From assembly GCF_026151205.1 (NCBI RefSeq), contig NC_087084.1, positions 1,154,312 through 1,218,311 on the forward strand: 64,000 nt of DNA, read 5' to 3'. Origin of the DNA: Bolinopsis microptera (Eukaryota > Ctenophora > Tentaculata > Lobata > Bolinopsidae). Under the pieces are notes generated by a model that worked only from the letters and a program-made list of their open reading frames with translations, was not told the origin of the DNA and did not search any database. Both the position numbers and the translations under genes were made by a program. This document shows, in pieces, positions 1 to 12,291 of the stretch; position 1 is the first letter of the stretch; each line of letters begins with the position of its first letter.

Positions 1-3000
1 TCATCGACAATGAAGCTCAAGATAAAAGAAGGCCCATTTTCCCAAGAGTCGAAAACTCCCAAAATTGTACAGCTTCGCCACATGATATGGAAAATTTTTC
101 TTTATAAACACTGAATTGAAACGAATCACGGGGTTATAGACCATATTATGACTGTCACAATGGTAGTCTGTAAAAGCCCACTCTTTTGACCCTTTTCCCA
201 AAAAATGACTCTTATGCTTCAACTTTTAAAAAAGAAAAAAGGGAAAAGGGGTTTTTCCCTCTAGAAAGTGACACTTTTTCTCAATGGTGAAAAAGAGCTT
301 CAAAAAATAAAATCATTTTTCTTCTGTATTCGAATGCACCCAGCTTTCTTTGCTTTTATGAAAACCCCCAGCTTTCCCAAAACACTTCAGTATGATTGTC
401 TAAAAAGTCCAAAAGCGAGAAAACTATGACCACCACAAGCTCACACAACTCCAACAAAAAAAAACGATTTAAAATTGTCCCCCAACTCGGAACTCATGCC
501 CAAACCACAGAGCTCACAAAACTTCAAAAAAGAACGATCTCAAAAGTCTTTAAACCCTTTTGGCATCTATGAAAAACCCCTGAACGCAATGAAAAAAAAG
601 GAGAAAAAAGGGGTTTGGGGGAAAAAGGCCGGCGCGCACAATGACAGATAAAAAAAGAAAAGGGCCCAAAAGAAAAGCGACGCACTGTTTTTCCTCTCAA
701 AAAAGCTGGGAAACCAAAAAATCTCAGAAAATTTGCTCTCCCTTTTCCCTTCAAAAACATGGGCCCCCCCCCCAATATGGCGGGTTTAACAAAAAACTCC
801 ACCAAACCACTCTCCCATTTTTTAAATCAAAATCATTCACGGTCTCCAGCTACATCATTTTAAAACTGCTTATTCCCCCCCACGACATTTAAATTTCCCA
901 ACAGTTATTTTGTTAATAGAAAAAAATAAACTTGCTTCCCTTTAAATGAATACAGAACTTTCTAAAATCCCCTCCCAAAACTACACTCTACCCCCACCGC
1001 ATGACTCCCGTCATCTTATGGGGGCACAGGATCAAATGAACAATATTAAAATAACCTTGCTGCTAAACCCTTTTAGGTTCCCCTTTCATCTTCTAATCCT
1101 TTTCATCCCAAAAAACACCCCCAAACTACAAAACCCAAAAAAAAAACCCTTGGTTTTCCCTTAAAATTCTCCTTACCAACGGGTTTTATTTCCTACTTTG
1201 GATTGGGACTTTGTTTTTTTTTTTTTTTTTTTTCCTCATGGCTCCAAATTTTTGGCTGAAATTGAAACTTAACTGCTTTAAAATAAATGCACCCCCTGCC
1301 GGGTTTTTTGGAAACTCCCCTTTTTTCTAAATCCCCAAAAACTGTCTCTCCAAATAAACATTTTTACTGCTTCATGGGAACCTTCTGCTTGCCAGTCACC
1401 CCGCATGAACCTTCTACCCTGCATAACTTTTTCTTTTGGGGGGGACCAGCCCGGGTGCCCCCCAAAGGCTTAAAAAGGCTTTCTCCGGGCCCCCTTGACA
1501 TCACTTTTAAATCCCCTAAAAAAACCCCCCTTTTTGATCCAAAGACGAAAAAATTTGGGTGAAGACTTTCCGTGCTAAAATGCGAGAGTCCCCGAATATG
1601 CGTTTTTTTTAAATGTCACAACCCTTTTCTTCCGTAAAGGGTGTTTTTTAAAGGGCCCAAAGGTTACCTTAATTTAAAGCTCAAATTTTCCCTTCGGTTA
1701 TTTTGACCAGATAATAATGGATTTGTAAACTTTTCCAAAAAGTTTTTTAAAAAGCGTGGAAATTTTTCCCCCCTATAGATGTAAATGAAATGTTGGGGGG
1801 CATCAGGTAAATCTCCCATCCCCCCTTTAGCCAAACCCCACCAAGCCGCTTATTATCCCAATCATTCCATTTATAAAAAATTTTTTCCCCTTTTCCTGCG
1901 GGGGGTCAAAGTTGTATTAAAGGCCCTTTTAAAAAATGTTCCCCATTCCCAAACCCGACAGAAAAATTTCATTCAGCTCCCTCGTAAACTTTCGAGTCGG
2001 GGATTTTTGCTGTCCGTATAAAGTAAAGGGTTTTGGGAAAGTCGTTGTAATGTCTGATGTTTTTAACCTGATAAATGTTTTTAAAATTTTTAGTATGGCT
2101 TAAGAAAAAAAAATCCTTTTTTTAAGAAAAGTTTACTTTCCCATGATTTTTATTTAAAAAAAAATTACGATGGTGTAAAACAGTTTTTTTTGGGTGTACA
2201 GGGAAAGATGGGCCCTGTTTTTGTTTCATGTCAAAATTAGAAATTTTTTTTATCAAAAAGTCACAACGGGGTTTCCTACTGTGTTTTGCCCTTTTTTAGT
2301 CTTGCCAAACCCAAAAAAATTATCCACTGAGAAAAATTTTGACGGTTTAAAAACCTTTCATGGGGCTTTTTCACCTGGGGCCCGGGTAGTTAAAACCCGT
2401 TCCTTTCCTTTTGGGAATGCCGGGCTTTCGAAGGGCCCTTTTCATTTCCTGATTATTTCCTCTGGGGAAAGGGGCATTCAAATGCAGCAAAAAAAAAGAT
2501 CTCATTAAGAAAAAAAAATTTCCCAAACTCTCCTTTTAAAAAATTACGCTTTAAAGCCCAAAATTTTACTCTAAGCAAGAAAGTACGCTCAAAACCCCGA
2601 GTATATATTTTAAAATGCAGAACTGGAATTTAACGTGATCAGCTACTTTGTTGCATTGCAAATCCCCAGCGCCCAAAAATTCTAGAATATGGACGGTTCA
2701 AAAACATTAAAACCGGGGAGGGCCCCCTCGAATTTTTACCAGTGCAACATGGATCCGCTTCAAAATAAAAATTGAGCTTATTTAAAATTTTTGAAAAAAA
2801 ATGAAAAGGGGACCCAGCTTTTCTTTTTTGAAGATCAAGAACGATTTGGGATTGCTATGGTGAAAAAAATAAGGAAATTTTTCTTGGTTCTTAACATTCC
2901 CTTTTAAAAGACTTGGTTACTCAGTTTCCCGGGTATTCTAAATTAATGGGTTCCCGGAACCTACGGGGGGAATTTTTAAGTGAAATAAGGTGGTTTAGGA

Positions 3001-3700
3001 AGCCGAGCAATTAAAATGGACCCTTTTCATTTGCTGGCGCATGTTCGGGCCGCTACGTCCGCAAAAAATTCCCATCTTATCTGATTGAGGGGGTCAGGGT
3101 TGGGCATGGGGGGGGCGGTTTTGGGTCATTTTGTAAAATGAGTTTGGGGGCCCCTGGGGTCCCCCACCTTTTACCCCCCGCTTCAAAGTAGTAGGGCTCC
3201 CATAAAAAGGTGAGGTCCCATCGAGGAATAAAGGGAATTTATTGATAAGTATGTTACAAATCATTTTCCAACCCTTTTAAGAAATCCCGGGGGTTCACCA
3301 AAAATTATCAAGCTTTAGCCCGCACTCCCCCACAAAAACAAGGGGAAAAAAGGTGGTAAAGACAATATGCCCCTTTTTTGGAAATTTCCCAAAACCCCTT
3401 TCCCGAGGTTTTCAAAAAATTTTCTTTAAGGAAAACAAGAAAATGGTGACAAAAAAGTCAAAAAACAACCAAAATTTTGTGCAGTGGGGGGGAAACCCAA
3501 AATTGAGGCCCCTAAACTGCGACTAAAAGGGTGTCCCTCCCAAAAGTAAACCGGGGAGGAAAAAAAAATTTCTACCCATCGGCTTCTACTCCCCTTTTAT
3601 ACAAGGGAAATTTGGGTGTTCAAAATTTTTATTTAAACCCTGGGATTTTGGGTTTAAATTAAAGTTAAATTTTTGATGCCCCCCAAAAAATGAAAAAAGG
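1..3700. other. Homopolymer-inflated, gene-free stretch
   Basis: Runs of four to ten identical bases (A, T, C and G alike) occur far more often here than in the rest of the window, and the texture changes abruptly near 3.7 kb. Short reading frames exist on both strands, but none has a recognisable domain, and their products are dominated by Lys, Pro and Phe from AAA, CCC and TTT runs. I see no gene. The simplest reading is a low-quality consensus at a contig or gap-fill end; a strongly decayed repeat is the alternative. Confidence 0.6.
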
Positions 3701-3895
3701 TTTGTGGCCGCTTTGAAAGATGGTTAATAAAAATATTACAGCCGAGCAATAAGAACTCTAAAGAAGCCCTTAGACAGCTTGGTAATACTTTTTTAAATTC
3801 TAGGTCCGTCTCCGTCCAAGAAGCTATTTTTCGATGTCTGCCCCAGTTGAGTCTCTCCCATTTCAAACCTTCGGTTCTTTTCATTCCCTTCTGAC

Positions 3896-6110
3896 ATGCC
3901 AGGGGATAGACATGGCATTTGTCAAACCCTCGTTCTACCCCTACAACAGCTGCCAGATGATTCAGAAGATGTGTTCCATAACTCGCTTCTTGACAATAAC
4001 CTCAATCGTCCTGATGATTTAGAGTCGATCTGCTGGGCTGAATTTGCTTCCTTATACGTTCGGTTAGACAGAAACGTACTTCTAAAAACAGGACACAAAG
4101 TAATTACTCATAAATCTAATCTTGGCCAGATGATAAGGCGAGACTCGCCTCAAGTTATCAGAAGTAATAAAAAGTCTCGCACAAAGGAGCCTGAAAAGTA
4201 TTACTATTCGAAACTGTGTTTGTACTTTCCGTGGAGAAAGGAAGCTGATCTTATTGGCTCCTTTGCCACTTATCAAGAGTCATTTGCTGAGAATGTTGGA
4301 TGCCATGAACCCAACATCAAAAGTTTGAACAATTTGACGACGACACTCTGCAAAAAATGGAAGCTGAAATAAGACAAGAGATCAAAGATTCACTTCTTGA
4401 TGACAATAAAAGGAAGTTCTTGATGGTAGGCATCTCTTCAATCATCCCTTTGAAGGTATTGATATATCGAAGGAGGAAGAGAAGTCAGTGTTCAACGTCA
4501 CTTATAAGGAGCCCATTGTCTCTGATGACAGTACCAGCAAATGGTCACCAGTCTCAATGATACAACAGCGCGAACTCTTCAACATTGTAGATCATCACTC
4601 TTCCCGGGTTGCACAGGGTCACAAGGTCAATCAGCTTCTTCATTTTGTTAGTGGTGCTGGCGGAGTAGGTAAAAGTTTCCTCAAAAATGTTATGCGCTCC
4701 TGCATCTCACGCAAGTTCCCAGACAGTATTATTAAACCTAGGGTTGCTGTTGCAGCTAGCACTGGTTGTTGCTGCAGCTCTCATTGACGGTCAAACTGTT
4801 CACCAACTCCTTCAGTTAGATTGTCAAGAGGGCGGAAGAATCCAACCTAAACCACTTAATCCAAAAAAGAAGATGCAGATGAGGAGGTTCTTTCATGCAT
4901 GTAAGGTATATCATTATAGATGAAGTGTCCATGGTGGGTACACAAACCTCAACCAGATCAATTCACGTTGAATGAAATATTTGGGGTTCCTCCTGAAACC
5001 ACAATCTTTGGGGGAATCAACGTTATCTCAGTGGTGACCTTCATCAGATTCTGCGGTTCAACAACTATGGTTTGAGACTAAAGGTATCGCTGCTCTTGGG
5101 CCTAACATTTTGGAAGGATTCAATTACATTATCTGAGTAAAGGACATAGTAGAGCAAAGGGTGACAGTCAGTTCACGGAACTCTGTCACAGGGCTTAGGG
5201 TAGGAGAGCACACCCAGAGGATATTGAGTTACTGAGTTCAAGGGTTGTGGAAAAGCAGCCTAAACCTGCTGAAATCATGGACTCAATGGTCATTTATCCA
5301 ACCAATAGGGCAGTGCAACAGTCACAATCAGGAGTTGCATTCCAAGAATTGAGCAAACCTCTTCAATAGTTAACGTTGTTGCTCAAGACAGATTCTCCAA
5401 TGAAGTTTTCAACAATCTTCCAATTTGGCGACAAAGTTTATGACAAAATGAACAAGAAAACCCCAAGATTACACGACTGACGATGTGAACAAAACTGCTG
5501 GGTTACCAACTTCATTAAATATTGGTCCAGGAGCTAGGGTCATGGTGCGTGTTAATATCGGACACCCCTGACAAAATTGTAAACGGTGTGGACTGGACTG
5601 TCCACAGTTTCCAACTCCAAAATGGCAAAACTGTCAAGGACGGTTCATGCAGTGCTAGAGACATTCGGCACGTTAATGTTATGTTCGATGATGTTAACGT
5701 CGGCAGAACCATAAACATCATTGTGACAATTTCTGCGCTAACAATTGCACCAAGGTTGGCACTGTTCCAATAAAGCCGTGGAAATGGAATTTATCTCCAA
5801 AAAGAATAGTAAAACGTGGCTCAAACGCTATCAAATTCCATGGTTCTCTCTTGGGCCTGCACTGTTCACAAAGTTCAGGGTTTGACTTTGAACAAAGCAT
5901 ATGTATTCCTCGCTGGAGCATCAAAAGGTCACTCATGGCAGTCAGGCAAGGCATACCACTGCTATCTCTAGATTAACATCTCTCCTTGGTCTGCACTTCA
6001 TATCTTTTGACCCCAGGCAAATTCGCACATCTAAGAAAGTTGTAGATGAGTATGCTCGACTACGTGATGTTCCTAAATTTTGTGTTGTCCTCCAAGGTCA
6101 TAATGTTCCT
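3896..6110 (+). pseudogene. Decayed Helitron-type PIF1-like helicase
   Basis: Pieces of one superfamily-1B helicase can be read in order on the plus strand across several frames. 3896-4370 carries a region resembling the segment upstream of the helicase core in Helitron proteins (LPDDSEDVFHNSLL, then YFPWRKEADLIGSF). 4488-4787 has the Walker A motif GAGGVGKS. About 4790 has GQTVHQLL, about 4912 has the Walker B string IIIDEVSMVG, and 5860-6110 has the C-terminal motifs VHKVQGLTLNKAY and SLLGLHFISFDP. Frames shift repeatedly; for example, one extra T near 4768 separates ASTG from the following AALIDGQ. No Rep (HUH) nuclease is visible upstream, where the sequence is of poor quality. The function in an intact element would be DNA unwinding during rolling-circle transposition. 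A free-standing PIF1-like gene is the alternative. Confidence 0.75.
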
Positions 6111-6131
6111 GCAGCTACTTGTGAAGAAGTT

Positions 6132-6775
6132 TTAATAATGAGTTCCCATACCATCTGATCCCATCACTCTTCCCTGCAGTAACCCATTTAATGTTTCATC
6201 TTCTCCGCACAAGACCATCATCACCTCGCCTGCTGTATTAAAACGCCACATTCCTTTTTCTCCATTAGCGGATCTTACGAAGAAACATTTCAAGTCTACC
6301 TCATTATATTCTCCGCTCTCTATGATGTCTCCACAGCCTTCTACTGGTCTCAAACGTCCTTTACCAAACTCTCCTCAAGATCCAGCAAGTCCACTTCTAA
6401 GTAAACATCTCAAAACGACAAAGTCTCTTTCTCCTTTATGCAATGCAGATGTGGTCAACAATCCGGTTATGCAAATTCCTACCAGTTATCCAACACGTTA
6501 CTCTCTGAACCTGTTGGCAGGGCTCATGTCATTGATTTTTTGGGTCATCCTCAATCGGCAGAAACTGCAACTTTATTTACAATCTTTGGGATTCTCAGTC
6601 AATGCCTCCTTTGCTAATATCCAGGTTAATTCCAGTTGTGGTTACATCGCCTCTAGAGTCATTTCTAAACGAAGTCCTTCCTTTCGACAGGCCAGTCATG
6701 GTTTCACGCATCACTATTCGACTGTAACTATTGGGGAGCCTCGGATTTTGAACAGACATAGGTGCACTAGGTAAT
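6132..6775 (+). other. Possible downstream remnant of the helicase element
   Basis: A 150-codon frame (6322-6774) and broken frames before it follow the helicase remnant. The product starts with a Ser/Pro/Lys-rich tail and later contains a short SSCGYIASR stretch, but I recognise no domain. Its position suggests the C-terminal part of the same element. It may equally be chance. Confidence 0.25.
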
Positions 6776-9300
6776 CATGCTCTTAATATTTCCGGCACAA
6801 GTCCCGTATTCCTTTCAGAAACTAATTGCCTTGATCTTATTCCTATTTACTCGCTCCATTTTCACAATTTATATTTATACATAGAAATGATTATCTTTCC
6901 AATGTAGAACCTCCCATAGTAAGTCTACGTTTAAAGCCCGCATCATACACCTTTGGATAAGTTTAAGTCTAACGCACAGGTCCTCCCCAACCTTATTTAT
7001 AGTTAATACAGACGATGGTCATGGCGTTCATTGGATACTGTTATTTTAGAAATTGGCCTCTGCGCATTCCCCATCTCATGAACTGTAATTTCACCCTCGG
7101 CATTGTGAATGTTAGCCCCTTGCACTTATAAATAATCTTACATTCTAATTCTTATTTACTGTCACCAATAATTTCTAACAATCACGAACACCACTCACCC
7201 CATTCCTATCCTAGAACTTTCACAACACCATACCAGTGCTGTTGTAACGTGACTCTTGCGGTGTCACAGTGTAGTCAGCCTTACATTCTTACACTCGAGG
7301 TTCTGATTACACAGGTAATACAGTCGCGTTTTTTAAAGCAATAATCTTTTTTGTCGCCTATAATAATGCTTCACATTGAGAATACTAATTAGTTTCAATT
7401 ACTTATTCACCGTTATTGGTTAAAATTGCCAAAAAAAATCAGTAGTAATATTTCATTGCACCATAGTTCCTCCTAACATTATTCGTTTTCAGGAAGTTAG
7501 ACGTACAACAGGACACTGAAGTTTAAGACACAAGCTATAACAACAATTATAACATTGCATATTACTACTATTCTACAATTTAACCAACATTATCTTATAT
7601 AATTATATCTACTTTAATTTATGCTCTCCACAATTAACCAATTTCTATTATCACATTAGCAATAAATGACATGCACATACTACATTTTCATTTAACTTGC
7701 ACTCTAACTTTACATTTGTTTTCTGCAACTATTAATCGATATACTTTTGTTACCTTATACTTTCAATATGTCATAAATGTCACGTTATTATCTCATTATA
7801 TAACTTTAAACCCCTGTAATACCTCAGTTATCAGATAAGATTGGATGCATTATCATATGTTTGCAAAGAGGTTCGTCCGAGCAATTTACCCGTGGGATTG
7901 TCACGTGCTAACGGAAACTGAGAAGAGTGGTTAACTGCGTGTGGTTATTGTACCTCATCATCAACTGTTCTCAGGCTAATTACCTCACCTCATTCTCTAC
8001 ATGACGTAAAAGGGAAGGTGTTTTTATACTTTTTCATATAATAATACAATTATTATGTGCATTATGCTAAGTTTTCTCCAGTTTTCATTCCGGATTGCTT
8101 CAACACTTCTGATTTAATGTATCTGAAATATTACGCACGGCACAATCACAACTATTTCCTTTTCAGATCAGTTACTTGCTTTTTTCCAGTTTTCACATTC
8201 ACAACTGTCGACAGTTCCTTGCATGCCAAAGGCTCACTTATAGAAACAAATGCCGTCCTCGAATCAGCCCTCCTTGACAGTTAACTTTATCACATCACAA
8301 TTCATGAAATGGTTCGTAAATTCAACATTACTCGACAAGACTGTCACCCTTGATTCCGAAGTAATATAATATACCTTTTTGAACCTACATTAGTGACATA
8401 ATCTGTCGATCACATGACCAACTAATTGAATAATCAACTGATTTCAGAGCAGCTGTGAACACAATTTTGTCAGCACCAATTGGAAACATAACGCACACCA
8501 TCGGCTGCTGATTGAGTGATATTACTTCCTTCTTCACAGATCTACAAATCTTCTACTTTACACTAACCTAGCAAGACAATGTTATTAACACTCCATCATA
8601 ATTCATACTGAACTAATTAACATACTGAACAGTGAGATTTGAATTCCAATAATTGGTATCATTGAAGTATGACTATAAAACATTATTCAACCTTGTATAA
8701 CCACTAATTTGAAAGTGGAAGAGAGGGACCAGTTCTAAGCACAACATGATAATAATATGTTCTCTTCCTTATTTATCCATTCCTATTTCACCGCAACCTA
8801 GATTATATCGTGTATTAATTTTCTCTGGCACAGAGTTGCGCGTTGTTATGGCAACTTTGATCTTAACGTTTGCGGAGGGACAACATTCAAATCTACACGC
8901 GATATTTCAGAATACAGCCGCGCGGCTTATCCGTAAAATTAATTAAATTACCTCCACGCGCGCTGTGACTGGACAACATTCACTTTATTTATTCATATTT
9001 TCTTCGATGCACAGATATTTTGATCCCCTAACATCGACAGACATCAGGAAACTAGCGGCAACTCCTAACTTGAGCTAATTAACAATTATATCAAGCTGGT
9101 CCGGTCAACTCTACTTCATACATCATACTTTCATTGTGATTGTCTTTTATTTGGGTTTCTGTAACCATACAGTTAGTCAATTAACTTTAAGCCAATTCAC
9201 GTGACACCAGAAACAAAACAATTAATTGAAGGCCAAGGTATGATAAAATTTTGACATTTGGTACAAGTGGATGGAAATCTAGCGTCCGCCAACAGTCGAA
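6776..9300. other. AT-rich non-coding stretch
   Basis: Both strands are full of stops. Frames at 8057-8284 and 8746-8946 are short, without domains or splice context. I see no RNA gene or transposon terminus here. Confidence 0.5.
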
Positions 9301-9309
9301 CAAACGGGC

Positions 9310-9830
9310 GCAATTCTTGTTAAAACGGCATTTTTATCGGTTTTGTTGATATTACGTAGGTAGTGTTTAGTGCGAGCTACATTTTAATCGGTTGTATCTT
9401 CGGTTGTTATGGATATTTTTGATTTGATAAGAACTGACTGCAAAAAAATATAAAACTACTACATAGTAGCTTCATCCCTGTTACCACGGGCTTTCTAAGT
9501 CTTTTCTAGTCTCCATTATAATTCAAAGAATTATTTCTGCTGTATGCTCAATGCTGTACGATTGCCCACGTGCAAATTAGGTAAACAAATAGAAGTTGAA
9601 AAGTAACCATGGTAACGAGGTTTGTTACACGCACGTGCACGTGAAAAGATTTGTGAGCGACATTTTGATCGGTTTTGACGTAATTGCGTTGCGTTTAGTG
9701 CGAAATACATTTTAATCGGCTGTAATACAGCCGCTGTATCTTCGGTCGTGACGCGGATATTTTTTGATGCGATAAAAACTTACTATCAAAGGATACTATT
9801 ACCTTCCTCCCTGTGACCACGGGTTTTCTA
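9310..9830 (+). repeat. Two diverged copies of a ~190-bp repeat
   Basis: 9310-9500 and 9640-9835 share a backbone: an ATCGGTTTTG block, then GTTTAGTGCGA, CATTTTAATCGG, TGTATCTTCGG, a GATAAAAACT-like block and a final ACCACGGG(C/T)TTTCTA. The copies differ by many substitutions and small insertions, so the duplication is old. No coding potential is seen. Confidence 0.6.
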
Positions 9831-9845
9831 GTAGTAGTAATATAT

Positions 9846-9955
9846 AATACATAGTTGGAGGCGGTCCGTGTAGGCCATATAAACTGTTCTTTCAGCTACA
9901 CATTTTGATATACATATACATATATTATCATCGAAAGAAAAAAGTGGTCACTTTC
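9846..9955 (+). repeat. Dispersed repeat, copy 1
   Basis: A block containing GGAGGCGGTCCGTGTAGGC, then CTGTTCTTTCAGCTACACA, a TATACATATACATATATTATC tract and a closing CGAAAGAAAAAAGT. The same ordered blocks recur at 45178-45316 with a small insertion. The family is unknown; it may be a SINE or MITE fragment. Confidence 0.65.
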
Positions 9956-10109
9956 ATAATTGAATATAGTACTGGATACCACCCCTCGTCAAAATTAGAA
10001 TTAAAAATTAGATGTTGCACCAGGACATTAACTCATTTAACTCATCACTGCATGGCTGATTAAAAGTTGGGAAGTAAATTCAACAACTTGAAACTTAATC
10101 TCCATTAGC

Positions 10110-10340
10110 AAATTCACAGGCACTAAGTGAACTGGTAGCATGCTGTACAATAACTCAATAACACCCAGTACCAGAGTAGCAAGTATACAGGCACTAAGTG
10201 AACTACTACTAGAGTACTAGTAGCATGCTGTACAATAATATTAATACCCAGTACCAGAGTAGCAAGTATACAGGCACTAAGTGTACTGGTATAATGGTAG
10301 CAGCTAGCAGCAGTTAGCAGCAGTTAGCAGCAGTTTCTTT
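10110..10340 (+). repeat. Short tandem duplication of a ~75-bp unit
   Basis: Three partial units contain GGCACTAAGTG, AGTAGCATGCTGTACAATAA, CCCAGTACCAGAGTAGCAAG and TATACAG in the same order. They are followed by a run of (CAGTTAGCAG)-like repeats at 10300-10335. No protein or RNA signal is seen. Confidence 0.65.
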
Positions 10341-10361
10341 GCACTTTAGTCTCCCTGTGGC

Positions 10362-10535
10362 CGGGGACCCCAGTCTATTATAAAGTTATAATTATGCTAT
10401 GTTCATAATACTAATCATATAAACCGAATAGAGATTTGGCGGAATGACAGTGGACAGGCTGAGCGCCGCCCAATAAAGCCTGTCATTCCGCCGAATCTTT
10501 ATTGTTTATGAACATTGCACTTATAGCCTGGGGTC
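10362..10535. mobile_element. MITE family A, two copies head to head
   Basis: One plus-oriented copy (GGGGACCCCAG to GCTGAGCGCCGCCC) is followed directly by a reverse partial copy (GCCTGTCATTCCGCCGAATC to GCCTGGGGTC), making a palindrome. The family core GGCGGAATGACAGGCTGAGC is shared with 10959-11032, 45676-45716, 52068-52135 and 52920-52997. Confidence 0.65.
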
Positions 10536-10689
10536 TACGGTTTTCTTAGTATTTAGCGTTTAGTGCTGCTAATGAGCTAACTTATCAGCTGGCGTATTTG
10601 TCCGACGAGATTCCTGAGAGTGAGAGTTGACACCACCACTAAAGCTGAAACCCAAATTGTTGCTCCGCGCTGGGATGATGATTAATCAC

Positions 10690-10840
10690 CCTACACTCGA
10701 CTGTCACATGACATTTTCAACCCGTTTTGGCCCTGGAAGACTATTTGAAACCCTCACCCTCTAATCCGCTCCCAACCCAACCCTGTAGAAAAACTAAAAG
10801 ATCGAGTGGAGAGTGATTTAGCACGCTGTGGCCCCGGCCA
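10690..10840 (+). repeat. Dispersed repeat B (TTAGGG-containing family), diverged copy
   Basis: Contains ACACTCGACTGTCACATGAC, then TTTTCAACCC, GGCCCTGGAAGACTAT and a CCCAACCCAACCC tract, ending near GAGAGTGATTTAGCACGCT. The same block order occurs at 52146-52520 and, reversed, at 59100-59275, where the C-rich tract is clean telomere-type repeat. Confidence 0.6.
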
Positions 10841-10958
10841 GATTTAACAAACAGCAGGTATCGTGACGTGAATCTATTATAATGGTACGTGACACACAGG
10901 TGTGGTGGATACTGTGATTCGTGCGTTCTTTAAGTTTACTACTTGAGCTAGAGCTTAT

Positions 10959-11032
10959 TTACTGGGCGGCGCTCAGCCTGTCATTCTGCCATATCTTTTA
11001 TATGAACACCAAATCCTGAGGTCCCCGGGTAA
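10959..11032 (-). mobile_element. MITE family A, reverse copy
   Basis: Begins TTACTGGGCGGCGCTCAGCC and ends GAGGTCCCCGGGTAA, the inverse of the copy at 52920-52997. About 74 bp, with no coding capacity. Confidence 0.65.
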
Positions 11033-11610
11033 AAGGTTATTTAACCTTTATAAAACAGACAGAGTGGGTGACTCTGATATTCCTTTGCTTTTCTTTGCTC
11101 TCTAGAACGACAATATAGTATGTAACAGTTTCTACAATCTACATACGTCCTTAGTCCTTAACTGGGCGAGTAGACAGTGAGCTACCAGCTAACTAATGGT
11201 ATTGCCATTGGGACTGCTGCAAAGTAACGATATACTGGTCTTTCTGAATAGTGAGTTACTAGTTCACTAATGGTATTGGGACAGCACGGTGATATTGACC
11301 CCAGGCAAAGAGCTGCACCGCATATGCACGATCAGAGATGCACTGGTTCAGCATGGTGACAAAGTTCTCAGACATCTTGTTGTTGAGTTTTAATGCTCTC
11401 GTGAGTAAGTTGAAGTAAAGCACTTAGTTCAAAATATTTCAGCTTCTCACGAGACTTAACCAAGTGTTAATCTTAGGCAGACTCCAGGATGTATTATAAC
11501 TTACTCAAATGTACAAATTCATAGAATTTGGTTATAAAGATATTTGTGCACAATGCAGTATGCATATTCGACACACGACACATTATTTTTCATTTTACTG
11601 ATGTCCCTCT
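11033..11610. other. Non-coding stretch
   Basis: No gene is seen. A short degenerate duplication is present: the block around CAGCTAACTAATGGTATTG (about 11165-11220) recurs as CTAGTTCACTAATGGTATTG (about 11245-11290). Confidence 0.4.
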
Positions 11611-11611
11611 C

Positions 11612-11832
11612 GCCCCATTTACCACCCCATTTACCACCCCATTCACCACCCCATTTACTAGCCCATTAACCACCCCATTTACTACCCCATTTACCACCCC
11701 ATTTACTAACCCCTTTTACCATCCCATTTACCACCCCATTTACCACCCCATTTACCACCCCACTTACCACCCCATTTACCACCCCATTTACCACCCCATT
11801 TACCACCCCATTTACCACCCCATTTACCACCG
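11612..11832 (+). repeat. 12-bp minisatellite (CCCCATTTACCA)n
   Basis: About 18 near-perfect copies of a 12-bp unit. Because 12 is a multiple of 3 the array stays open in one frame (Thr-Thr-Pro-Phe repeats, shifting midway to Tyr-His-Pro-Ile after a one-base change), but there is no conserved flank. I treat it as non-coding simple sequence just upstream of the receptor gene. Confidence 0.8.
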
Positions 11833-12014
11833 CATTTCAATAAGACACCCAGCTGATATCCGGGGATATCATTACATTCATAGATTATTCGATATCTGAT
11901 AATATAGCTCTTCTATTGATTATTTAACTGTCGTTATTTGCTATATAATGTGGCCTATTTTCCAGTGTAGTTTTTAGAATTATAACGGAGGTTTTCAACG
12001 TATCATTTCGTATC

Positions 12015-12078
12015 ATGCGGATAATCTTGCTGCTGTCCCTTCTGTTCATTGAAAATGCTGCTGAGGATCTAGATGAAG
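12015..12078 (+). CDS. Signal-peptide exon of the Ig/CCP receptor gene
   Basis: The ATG at 12015 opens 21 codons: a basic residue, a leucine/isoleucine-rich core (RIILLLSLLF) and then acidic residues, the pattern of a cleavable signal peptide. A good donor (GAAG|GTAGGA) follows at 12079, leaving phase 1. The intron runs to 12291. The exon is too short to identify by domain. It is assigned by its signal-like composition, donor and matching phase with every downstream exon. No second copy of this exon lies before the duplicated domain at 36947, so this is the only visible start of the gene in the window. Confidence 0.6.
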
Positions 12079-12291
12079 GTAGGATCACCATGGTTTTTAC
12101 ATAATTTATATTGTTAGCAGTCAAATAATATCTTAAAATAATATTTGTATTTTGTAGTCGATTGAACCATGAAATGGACAATCAATCTAGTATATTCATA
12201 ACACTACAATCGTCGAGTAATTTCTATAATTGATAATATTTTACTCGTGATATTGTTATCTACCAGCTGATGTACTGTAATCTGCTTTTAG

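Noticed and set aside
524-2508. Several 70-100-codon frames in the first 2.5 kb
   Set aside because: Composition is driven by homopolymer runs, overlapping frames exist on both strands, and there is no domain, splice or promoter signal.
11528-11899. 123-codon frame with Thr-Thr-Pro-Phe repeats
   Set aside because: It is a translation of a 12-bp minisatellite that changes reading midway; the flanks are not protein-like.
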